Shown: piece after piece, positions 1-5,126 of the stretch
Layout of the letters: the number at the start of each line of letters is the position of its first letter
How positions within the stretch are numbered: position 1 is the stretch's first letter
Origin: Chitinophagaceae bacterium
GTDB lineage: Bacteria > Bacteroidota > Bacteroidia > Chitinophagales > Chitinophagaceae
NCBI GenBank assembly: GCA_026785745.1
Contig: JAJAZO010000215.1
Location: 1 to 5,126 of the forward strand
Direction of reading: 5' to 3'
Length of the DNA: 5,126 nucleotides
Translations under genes and position numbers: made by a program
Notes under the pieces: model-generated
The model's database searches: none
What the model saw: the letters and a program-made list of their open reading frames with translations, nothing else
Told to the model about the DNA's origin: nothing

Positions 1-2337
1 ATCACCTTAACAGCACCCAAAGTAGAAGTAGATCAGCAATCAGAAATTGTAACGGCTGTTAACAGCAGAGATAGGACAGGGGCTGTAAAAGAAAGAGCTC
101 ATTTTAAAAGCGGTGAATGTGATTTTACCAGTGATACTATCCGATATAATTTTAAAACACAAGTAGGGCTTACTAAAAATACTTTCACTATGCAGGGAGA
201 GTTTCTCGTTATTGCTGAGCAGGCCAAAAAAGTAAACGAGAGCACCACTTTTGCAAAAGGGGCAACATTTACTACCTGCTTGCTAGATGATCCGCATTTT
301 GGTATCAAGACCGGTAAAATGAAAATCATTAATCAGAAGTTAGCCATATCCGGTCCGGCTCATCTTGAATTTGAAGGAGTGCCAATTCCGCTTATTTTGC
401 CATTTGGTTTCTACCCGTTAAGCCAGGGACGAAAATCAGGATTGCTGCCTCCTCAATTTGCTACCAACGAACAATTTGGATTAGGCCTCGAAGGGTTAGG
501 TTATTACAAAGTATTAAGTCCATATTGGGATGCAAAAGTGTATGGTAACATTTATTCGTATGGTGGATGGTCGGTAAATGTAAATCCTACTTACCGGAAA
601 AGATACCGTTACAGTGGAGTGTTTAATGTCAGCCTGCAAACCACCAAGCAGAATTTTAAAGGCGATCCTGATTTTTTAAAGAACAAAAGTTTTTTTATTA
701 CGTGGAGCCATTCTGTAGATGGAAAAGCAAGACCCGGAACAACATTTTCTGCAAATGTCAATGCAGGTTCTACCAAGTTTAATGAACTTGTTCCGAATAA
801 CAACCAGACTAATTTTCAAAATCAGTTAGGCTCCTCCATTACTTATGCAAAAACATGGGCGGGCAAACCATATAATCTCACACTTAGTGCCAATCATAAT
901 CAGAACAACAGAACCCGGTTGATTAACCTTAGCCTTCCTGATGCCGGCTTTTCGGTTAATACGTTATATCCTTTCCAGGGAAAAACAACTGCTGGTGAAC
1001 CTAAGTGGTATGAAAAATTAGGTGTGGGTTATAATGGTACATTCCGTAACCAGGTTTCTTTTTATGATACAGCAGCTAAGCTAAGAGACCTGATTGATAC
1101 ATTGCAATGGGGTGCACAACATAACTTTCCTGTCATTGTTGCATTGCCACCAATATTGGGTGGTGCAGTTATTGTTTCTCCGTCTGTCTCTTATTCGCAG
1201 GTTTGGATTCAACAAAAAATGCGGCGCAACTGGAATGTTGCTGCACAAAAGGCGGACACTACCGTTACAAAAGGTTTTTTTACTGATCACCAGCTTAGTT
1301 TTGCTTTATCATTTAATACGGCCATTTTTGGGACTTATCAATTTAAGAATTCAAGACTTGAGGCACTCCGGCATGTTATACGTCCTTCTTTAAGTTTGAA
1401 CTACAAACCTGATCTTTCGAAACAACATTTCTACACGGATACAATTTCACCAGGGTTTGCATACCGTATGTCGGAGTTTGAAGGAGCACTTTATTCTGGT
1501 TTTGGAGAAGGAAGAACGGGTGGTATTTCTTTTTCTCTGGATAATAACCTGGAAATGAAATACCGGTCTAAAAAAGATACAAGTAGTGAAAAGACCAAAG
1601 CTAAAAAATTGATTGATGGATATGGATTAACCACCGGGTATAATTTTTTGCGGGATTCCATGAAGCTTGACCTGATTTCACTTTATTTCAGAACTACATT
1701 GTTTGAAAAAATCAGCATTACGGCCAATTCAGTGTTAGACCCTTATCAAACAGATGCAAGGGGTGCCGATATTAGTAAATATGCCTGGCAGGATGGTAAA
1801 TTTAAATTGGGCAGGCTTACCTATGGCAGCATTGCAATGAGCACCAGTTTCCAAAGTAAGCCAAAGGATGCGAAGAAAGATGCAGAAAGAAAAAAGCAAG
1901 CGGAACAGCGCCTTAATGATCCTAACCTGATTGCCAACCAGCAGCAATTATTGGATTATATGCGGCAAAACCCTTCTGAGTTTGTAGATTTTAATATTCC
2001 GTGGCAGGTAACGCTGGGTTATTCATTGTTTTTTTCAACAAGGCTGAAAGCAGATTTGAGTGGGTTTGAAAAGGACTTTAGTTCCAATGTTAACTTCAGC
2101 GGAAGTTTTAGCCTGACTCCCAAATGGAACTTTAGTGTAAACGGTTATTATGATTTCGATACAAAGCAGTTGCAAACTTTCCAGATGTCAATTAACCGGG
2201 AGATGCACTGCTGGCAAATGTCAATTAATGTAACACCGGTAGGTCTGTACCGGTCGTTCAATTTTTCTATCAGCCCCAAAGCATCAATATTGCAGGATCT
2301 TAAAATAAACCGTACAAGATCATTCACTAATTTTTAG
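1..2337 (+). CDS. lptD: Putative LPS-assembly outer-membrane protein, LptD family (5' end off window)
   Basis: The frame is open from base 1 to a TAG at 2335-2337, giving 778 visible residues, so the ATG at 190 is internal. The family is the Bacteroidota type of LptD, the outer-membrane barrel that inserts lipopolysaccharide into the outer leaflet. Visible residues 1 to about 120 resemble the periplasmic LptA/OstA-like domain (DRTGAV near 24, IRYNFKT near 48, the TTC...DDPHF segment near 91-99). The family hallmark GPAHLEFEGVPIPLILPFGF follows at about 118-137, then a long stretch of alternating strands typical of a beta-barrel. A charged Lys/Glu/Gln-rich insert (about 617-645) precedes the conserved-looking FVDFNIPW (661-668). 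The last residue is Phe, as expected for a BAM-folded barrel. The signal peptide and roughly the first hundred residues are probably missing to the left (inferred from usual family length). The gene converges on plsC. Family assignment is from remembered motifs, not a search. Confidence 0.88.
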   Translation: MTLTAPKVEVDQQSEIVTAVNSRDRTGAVKERAHFKSGECDFTSDTIRYNFKTQVGLTKNTFTMQGEFLVIAEQAKKVNESTTFAKGATFTTCLLDDPHFGIKTGKMKIINQKLAISGPAHLEFEGVPIPLILPFGFYPLSQGRKSGLLPPQFATNEQFGLGLEGLGYYKVLSPYWDAKVYGNIYSYGGWSVNVNPTYRKRYRYSGVFNVSLQTTKQNFKGDPDFLKNKSFFITWSHSVDGKARPGTTFSANVNAGSTKFNELVPNNNQTNFQNQLGSSITYAKTWAGKPYNLTLSANHNQNNRTRLINLSLPDAGFSVNTLYPFQGKTTAGEPKWYEKLGVGYNGTFRNQVSFYDTAAKLRDLIDTLQWGAQHNFPVIVALPPILGGAVIVSPSVSYSQVWIQQKMRRNWNVAAQKADTTVTKGFFTDHQLSFALSFNTAIFGTYQFKNSRLEALRHVIRPSLSLNYKPDLSKQHFYTDTISPGFAYRMSEFEGALYSGFGEGRTGGISFSLDNNLEMKYRSKKDTSSEKTKAKKLIDGYGLTTGYNFLRDSMKLDLISLYFRTTLFEKISITANSVLDPYQTDARGADISKYAWQDGKFKLGRLTYGSIAMSTSFQSKPKDAKKDAERKKQAEQRLNDPNLIANQQQLLDYMRQNPSEFVDFNIPWQVTLGYSLFFSTRLKADLSGFEKDFSSNVNFSGSFSLTPKWNFSVNGYYDFDTKQLQTFQMSINREMHCWQMSINVTPVGLYRSFNFSISPKASILQDLKINRTRSFTNF

Positions 2338-3070
2338 TGCTGTGCTGCACATAGTAGTCTTTCATGATTGCAAAAACTTTATCCCGAAGTTGTTCTGTTG
2401 TTTGCCCATTAGCGGGGATAGCTTCAAGAAAGTGCATTTGTAAACGGTGTGGTAAAAAGAAGAATGGTTTATTTACCGGTAATGCCTTTTTGGTATTGAA
2501 GATGATAGCAGGAATGATTGCAGTATTTGTATCTGTAGCCAGTTTAAAAGCACCGTCATGAAATTTTTTCAAAGGTTCATTGGTACGGTTGCGGGTTCCT
2601 TCCGGGTAAACAGACATGTGCATACCGCCGGCAAGAACTTTTTTCATTTCTTCAAAACTTTTTCGCCGGCTGCTTTCGCTTTTTCTATCCACTAATACTG
2701 CACCCTTCCGGTAAAACCAGCCAAACAAAGGAACTTTTACAAAAGAATTTTTAGCAATTGTTTTATTGGCCCCCGGTATAAAAGGGCAGGAGATAGGAAT
2801 ATCAAGCATAGAGTTATGATTGCACACAACGATATAAGCCGTTTTTGGTTTAAAATTTTCTTTCCCTTTTATTTTTAAAGGACAACCCACCAGGTGCAGC
2901 CACACCGTGATCCATATTTTTGAAACTTTAATAAAAAAACGTTGCCCTTTCGGATCGGGTATCAGGTAAGGAATCATGGAGGGAATAAAAATGATAAGAA
3001 AGGTGGATATAAAACTAACAATACCCCAGAATGCCCAGATGCGGCCAGCTATTTCTTTAAAAATTTTCAT
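2327..3070 (-). CDS. plsC: 1-acyl-sn-glycerol-3-phosphate acyltransferase (PlsC/LPLAT family)
   Basis: This 247-residue protein fits the usual PlsC length. It carries the acyltransferase blocks in order: NHNSMLD, the catalytic HX4D motif (H85, D90); GWFYRKGAVLVDR (117-129); YPEGTRNR (155-162), which contains the EGTR glycerol-phosphate-binding motif; and IIPAIIF (185-191). A hydrophobic stretch at about 14-38 is a probable inner-membrane anchor. The family acylates lysophosphatidic acid to phosphatidic acid, the precursor of membrane phospholipids. The ATG at 3070 is well bounded, because an in-frame TGA lies at 3085-3083, five codons upstream. No Shine-Dalgarno sequence is visible. The start overlaps the stop of the preceding 39-codon frame as ATGA, so translational coupling is plausible. 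The gene ends with tandem stops (TAG then TGA), and its last 11 bp overlap the convergent lptD end. Exact substrate preference among LPLAT enzymes (for example acyl-ornithine or other lipids) cannot be read from the sequence. Confidence 0.9.
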   Translation of the reverse strand: MKIFKEIAGRIWAFWGIVSFISTFLIIFIPSMIPYLIPDPKGQRFFIKVSKIWITVWLHLVGCPLKIKGKENFKPKTAYIVVCNHNSMLDIPISCPFIPGANKTIAKNSFVKVPLFGWFYRKGAVLVDRKSESSRRKSFEEMKKVLAGGMHMSVYPEGTRNRTNEPLKKFHDGAFKLATDTNTAIIPAIIFNTKKALPVNKPFFFLPHRLQMHFLEAIPANGQTTEQLRDKVFAIMKDYYVQHSTKN

Positions 3071-3186
3071 GCAACGATAATATCAGCAAAAATAGTTTGT
3101 TTCAATGCAGGACATTCAAAATCATCCTCAACAAGTGGCCTTAGGATAACTCTGTTGGTTTCAAGTACTAAATTGATTGGAATCAT
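3067..3186 (-). pseudogene. Truncated GNAT N-acetyltransferase remnant, N-terminal piece only
   Basis: From the ATG at 3186 this frame encodes 39 residues. Residues 8-24 (LETNRVILRPLVEDDFE) match the usual first strand of RimJ/RimL-type GNAT acetyltransferases, which open with L-E-T-x-R-hydrophobic-x-L-R-P-L and an acidic D-D/E-D-F. After Cys25 (about base 3112) the similarity stops, and 14 unrelated residues lead to a TGA that overlaps the plsC ATG by four bases. The acetyl-CoA-binding motif and the rest of the roughly 160-180-residue fold are absent, and I see no other GNAT piece in the window. The simplest reading is a deletion that removed most of a GNAT gene between ung and plsC. The frame extends upstream to an ATG at 3270, but that would run into the ung 3' end, and the GNAT-like part begins just after 3186. 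It could still be translated as a leader peptide for plsC. Confidence 0.55.
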
Positions 3187-3206
3187 AAGATTAGTATAAT
3201 AAGAAA

Positions 3207-3214
3207 CAAAGTTA
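3207..3214 (-). promoter_or_regulatory. Possible -7 promoter element (TAACTTTG) before GNAT remnant/plsC
   Basis: Read on the minus strand, these bases are TAACTTTG, an exact match to the Bacteroidota -7 consensus TAnnTTTG. It lies 20 bp upstream of the ATG at 3186, in the 58-bp gap after ung, so it could drive plsC independently of ung. I see no convincing TTG at the expected -33 spacing, so this is only a half-match. Confidence 0.35.
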
Positions 3215-3244
3215 AATTTTATACACTCCTTTATGGGATAGGGG

Positions 3245-3916
3245 CTAAAGGCTCCAGTCCACCGGGTCAATTCCTTTGCTTACAAGGTATTCATTCGTTT
3301 TTGAAAAATGTTTGCAACCAAAGAAACCCCCATAGGCTGAAAGGGGAGAAGGATGCACCGACCGTAGGATGAAATGTTTTGTTTCATCAATCAATACTCT
3401 TTTTTCCTGTGCAAATTTCCCCCACAACAGGAACACTACATTTTTCTTTTGCTCCGATATTTTTTTGATTACTGTGTCTGTAAATGCTGCCCAGCCAATT
3501 TTTGAATGACTCATAGGCTCACCAGCCCTTACCGTTAAAGATGCGTTTAATAAAAACACTCCTTGCTGCGCCCAATGAGTAAGGTTGCCATGATGGGGAA
3601 TCTCAATGCCAATATCCTCCTGCAATTCCTTAAAGATATTAAGCAATGAAGGCGGTGGTGGCACTCCATTCTGTACAGAAAAGCAAAGCCCATGTGCCTG
3701 TCCCTGCCCATGATAAGGGTCTTGTCCGAGTATTACCACTTTTACCTTATCAAAAGGAGTTGTATTAAATGCGTTGAAAATAAGACTGCCCGGAGGATAG
3801 ATGACCTTGCCCTGTGATTTCTCGGTTTTTATATGTTCAGTAATTTGGTAAAAATAGTTTTTGGTAAATTCTGATTTAAGAATTTCATTCCAGGAAGCTT
3901 CAATTTTTACTCTCAT
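3245..3916 (-). CDS. ung: Uracil-DNA glycosylase, family 1
   Basis: This 223-residue protein is close to the usual family length (about 225-230). It removes uracil from DNA as the first step of base-excision repair, acting in the cytoplasm as a monomer. All signature elements are present: GQDPYHGQ with catalytic Asp66 and Tyr68; Phe79 for uracil stacking (GLCFSV); the Pro-rich loop PPPPSL (86-91); Asn124 in [11 protein letters not shown] for uracil recognition; the LLWGKFAQ loop (163-170); and HPSPLS (188-193) with His188 and the base-flipping Leu192. Nothing is missing, so it should be active. The ATG at 3916 gives an MRVKIEASW start that matches the short N-terminus expected of bacterial Ung. 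There is no obvious Shine-Dalgarno, and a perfect inverted repeat sits just before the start codon. The gene ends with TAG. The GNAT remnant and plsC follow on the same strand. Confidence 0.96.
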   Translation of the reverse strand: MRVKIEASWNEILKSEFTKNYFYQITEHIKTEKSQGKVIYPPGSLIFNAFNTTPFDKVKVVILGQDPYHGQGQAHGLCFSVQNGVPPPPSLLNIFKELQEDIGIEIPHHGNLTHWAQQGVFLLNASLTVRAGEPMSHSKIGWAAFTDTVIKKISEQKKNVVFLLWGKFAQEKRVLIDETKHFILRSVHPSPLSAYGGFFGCKHFSKTNEYLVSKGIDPVDWSL

Positions 3917-3919
3917 GAA

Positions 3920-3944
3920 ATACTTTTAAAAGATGGAAAAGTAT
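3920..3944. repeat. Perfect 8-bp inverted repeat directly before ung start
   Basis: ATACTTTT (3920-3927) and AAAAGTAT (3937-3944) are perfect inverted copies separated by 9 bases. The inner edge begins three bases upstream of the ung ATG. In the ung transcript this would form a hairpin next to the start codon; in DNA it could be a dyad operator. The same arms recur, fused, in the palindrome at 4330-4349. Confidence 0.5.
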
Positions 3945-4072
3945 GAAAAGTTAGTTTGATTTTTTAAAAAGTAATTTTACTATCGATAATAAATGTTTCA
4001 ATATCTCTTAGTTTCGAAATAAAGTATAAAAAATACTAATTCACCTTTGTAAACATATTAAATAATCCGGAT

Positions 4073-4213
4073 GTGAAGTTTTTAACCATAATTGGTATCC
4101 CGAATGTAAAAATGTTATTACCAATAATAATACTATTATTTATCGCAGCGGGAAATCCGGGGTTAAAAAGAAATATTTTAAAGAATAGTAATTTTCCTAT
4201 TGCAAAATCGTAA
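4073..4213 (+). CDS. Possible small hydrophobic peptide (uncertain)
   Basis: A frame runs from GTG at 4073 to TAA at 4211-4213 (46 residues), with an internal ATG at 4112 that would give 33 residues. From the ATG it reads MLLPIIILLFIAAGNPG, a strongly hydrophobic segment of single-membrane-span length, followed by a Lys/Arg/Asn-rich tail (LKRNILKNS). This resembles a small membrane peptide or a signal-like segment. Against it, Ile and Leu codons are enriched in any AT-rich DNA, there is no ribosome-binding site, and inverted repeats overlap it. I do not recognise a family. Confidence 0.17.
   Translation: MKFLTIIGIPNVKMLLPIIILLFIAAGNPGLKRNILKNSNFPIAKS
4091..4125. repeat. Inverted repeat ATTGGTA ... 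TACCAAT
   Basis: ATTGGTA (4091-4097) and TACCAAT (4119-4125) are perfect 7-bp inverted copies with a 21-base spacer. Extending outward gives 9 of 10 matching positions. The spacing of about two helical turns would suit a dimeric regulator or a loop, but no target is evident. Confidence 0.35.
4123..4140. repeat. AT-only inverted repeat AATAATA ... TATTATT
   Basis: Two perfect 7-bp arms flank a 4-base spacer (ATAC). It is composed almost wholly of A and T and overlaps the right arm of the ATTGGTA repeat. It may simply reflect base composition. Confidence 0.25.
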
Positions 4214-4230
4214 TAGTGTGAGTAGTTTTA
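4200..4230 (+). promoter_or_regulatory. Candidate Bacteroidota-type promoter for the secreted-protein gene
   Basis: TTG at 4200-4202 is followed after 20 bases by TAGTTTTA (4223-4230). This matches the Bacteroidota pattern of TTG near -33, a 19-21 base spacer and TAnnTTTG near -7, except for the last base. Transcription would start a few bases downstream, at about 4235, so the mRNA would open with the hairpin at 4233-4276 and carry a leader of roughly 90 bases. It is a consensus match only. Confidence 0.4.
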
Positions 4231-4232
4231 CA

Positions 4233-4276
4233 CGAATAATTACGAAAAGGATTGAATTTATCCTTCGTAATTTTCG
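4233..4276 (+). repeat. Long imperfect hairpin in the leader of the secreted-protein gene
   Basis: The arms are CGAA-t-AATTACGAA-aa-GGAT (4233-4252) and ATCC-TTCGTAATT-TTCG (4260-4276, plus strand), with a 7-base loop TGAATTT. That gives about 17 base pairs interrupted by one single-base and one two-base bulge on the left arm. No T-run follows, so it is not a typical intrinsic terminator. Its place right after the candidate promoter suggests a 5'-end mRNA structure or a regulatory site. Confidence 0.5.
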
Positions 4277-4327
4277 AAATCTGAACCCGTAGAAAACAAT
4301 TTTTTAAACCGTACAAAATTTAACCCT

Positions 4328-4729
4328 ATGAAAAGTATATATACTTTTCTCCTCAATTTATTGTTAGTAATACTTGTGCCTGCTTTTAATAGCTATGCAC
4401 AATTCAACCCAGGTCTTGGGGCTAACTTCGGAATTGATGGTGATATCCTTTCCGGGCAAAACCTTAATGGATCATTTAGCGGAAACGGCAGCCATGATTG
4501 GTTTAAAAAATCAGGTACTGGTATCAATGTTGGACTTGGAATGATCGACACTTCTGGAAATTCAATTTATGCAGCAAAAATTGCAACAGGTGAAAATTTC
4601 ACATTCAGTAAAGGAATGGCTTTTCCAATGTTTAGCAACCAGGGTGGTTATTTGGTAATGGATACAAGGTATGCAAGGGATAATTTCGGATTATCTGGTG
4701 CATCTGATAAATCAGATGCCACTACATAA
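4328..4729 (+). CDS. Secreted protein, N-terminal part, ended by an in-frame TAA
   Basis: The 133-residue frame begins with a clear Sec signal peptide: MKS, a hydrophobic core (about 4-20), then NSYA|Q with likely cleavage after Ala24, the 'AQ' junction common in Bacteroidota exports. The mature part is Gly, Asn and Ser rich and has no catalytic motif. It resembles the N-terminal module of large Bacteroidota surface proteins, which often end in a gliding-motility or type IX secretion sorting domain. That is from memory; the C-terminus is outside the window. The frame stops at TAA after DKSDATT, but the same frame continues with protein-like sequence to the window edge, so this is probably the front of one longer gene broken by a nonsense change. 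The ATG at 4328 is chosen because the signal peptide starts there; no Shine-Dalgarno is seen. Codons 2-7 form part of a 20-bp perfect palindrome. Confidence 0.7.
   Translation: MKSIYTFLLNLLLVILVPAFNSYAQFNPGLGANFGIDGDILSGQNLNGSFSGNGSHDWFKKSGTGINVGLGMIDTSGNSIYAAKIATGENFTFSKGMAFPMFSNQGGYLVMDTRYARDNFGLSGASDKSDATT
4330..4349. repeat. 20-bp perfect palindrome overlapping the secreted-protein start
   Basis: GAAAAGTATATATACTTTTC is fully self-complementary. It starts at the G of the ATG and covers the next six codons. Its outer arms (AAAAGTAT and ATACTTTT) are the same as the arms of the inverted repeat at the ung start (3920-3944). It may be an operator, an mRNA hairpin masking the start, or chance. 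Confidence 0.5.
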
Positions 4730-5126
4730 ACAAATGGTTCTAAAAATGGCGACAATCCTACTGGATGGAGTACTAGACCCAACGGAGGTGCATTACCAGA
4801 TAAAGCTGATATTATAGACACCTATATACATATGCGCAGGGATGGTACAACTATTAACAATACCAATCCCAGTCACCTGATATTGTCTGTAGGTATAAGC
4901 ACATTAGGAAATACCGGCGACCGTTTTTCAGATTTTGAACTTTACCGCAGTCGTATTGCTTATAATCAATCTACGGGAGTATTCAGCAACTCAGGCCCCG
5001 CAGCTACCGGAGGGCACTCAGAATGGGAATTTAATCCAAATGGTTCTATACGTGAAATTGGTGATTTGACATTAACTTTTGCATTTAATACGGGTGGTGT
5101 TCAAGAAATAGCGATATACAAATGGG
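4730..5126 (+). pseudogene. Continuation of the secreted-protein gene after the TAA (3' end off window)
   Basis: The same frame as the signal-peptide protein is open from the codon after the TAA to the right edge (132 codons). It reads as real protein, starting TNGSKNGDNPTGW and later DKADIIDTYIHMRRDGTT, GNTGDRFSDFELYRS and GHSEWEFNPNGSIREIGDL. These stretches resemble the module I recall from large Bacteroidota secreted proteins, where an 'SKNGDNP..W' turn is followed by 'K.DI.D.Y.H..RDG', a 'D.FE.Y' motif and a 'G.W.F...G.I...GD' strand. The part before the TAA supplies the matching front end, so the two belong to one gene. The first internal ATG is at 4832, in the middle of the module and without a signal peptide, so independent translation seems unlikely. 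The gene is either a pseudogene, a readthrough case, or affected by a base error. Confidence 0.65.

Larger units (their letters stand above)
3917..4327. other. AT-rich divergent intergenic region
   Basis: This stretch between the divergent ung and secreted-protein starts is strongly AT-rich and contains no long gene. It holds several inverted repeats (3920-3944, 4023-4037, 4091-4125, 4123-4140, 4233-4276), one promoter candidate for the plus-strand gene (4200-4230), and one short hydrophobic open frame (4073-4213). I found no convincing ung promoter: TAACTTTT on the minus strand (3953-3946) is one base off the -7 consensus but has no -33 partner. No tRNA, riboswitch or T-tract terminator was recognised. 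Confidence 0.7.

Noticed and set aside
99..329. Open frame on the minus strand opposite the lptD 5' region
   Set aside because: It lies entirely opposite well-supported LptD coding sequence and has no recognisable motif. Other frames inside lptD (609-803, 1081-1393, 1735-1947) were dropped for the same reason.
2338..2356. Possible terminator hairpin after lptD (TGTGCTGCACA)
   Set aside because: The arms are only 4-5 bp with almost no loop, no T-tract follows, and it lies inside the plsC coding sequence.
2942..3199. Plus-strand open frame across the plsC start and GNAT remnant
   Set aside because: It is antisense to PlsC, is low in complexity and has no domain signal. The minus-strand readings explain the region better.
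4023..4037. AGTAT-AAAAA-ATACT inverted repeat
   Set aside because: The 5-bp arms in AT-rich DNA are too short to support as a site of their own; mentioned only for its likeness to the nearby half-sites.
4284..4313. Imperfect direct repeat AACCCGTA / AAACCGTA in the secreted-gene leader
   Set aside because: Eight bases with one mismatch in a biased region is easily chance, and there is no third copy.
1..5126. CRISPR array, insertion sequence, tRNA/rRNA or defence system
   Set aside because: No regularly spaced repeats, transposase motifs, terminal inverted repeats flanking a gene, cloverleaf or rRNA-like sequence was seen. The recognised genes are envelope and repair functions plus a secreted protein.

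Overview
This window looks like the chromosome of a Bacteroidota bacterium, most probably a Chitinophagaceae or Sphingobacteriia relative. Supporting signs are the Bacteroidota-type LptD barrel protein, AT-rich intergenic DNA, the lack of clear Shine-Dalgarno sequences before starts, TAnnTTTG-like promoter elements, and a large secreted protein with an 'AQ' signal-peptide junction. The genus assignment is inference.

Layout. Bases 1-2337 (+) hold the 3' part of a putative LPS-assembly outer-membrane protein (LptD family); its start lies off the left edge. It converges on a minus-strand cluster read right to left: ung (uracil-DNA glycosylase, 3916-3245), a 39-codon remnant resembling the N-terminus of a GNAT acetyltransferase (3186-3067), and plsC (1-acyl-glycerol-3-phosphate acyltransferase, 3070-2327). 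The remnant stop overlaps the plsC start as ATGA, and the plsC and lptD 3' ends overlap tail to tail by 11 bp. A 410-bp AT-rich intergenic stretch (3917-4327), full of inverted repeats, then separates ung from a divergent plus-strand gene. That gene encodes a secreted protein starting at 4328. Its reading frame is interrupted by one TAA at 4727-4729 but stays open, with protein-like sequence, to the right edge.

Function. lptD and plsC both serve the cell envelope (LPS delivery to the outer membrane; phosphatidic acid synthesis). ung is a DNA-repair housekeeping gene. The last gene looks like the N-terminal part of a large surface or secreted protein. I see no defence system, mobile element, CRISPR array or RNA gene. 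The points most worth a second look are the in-frame TAA, the GNAT remnant coupled to plsC, a 20-bp perfect palindrome at the secreted gene's start that shares half-sites with an inverted repeat at the ung start, and a long hairpin in the secreted gene's leader.
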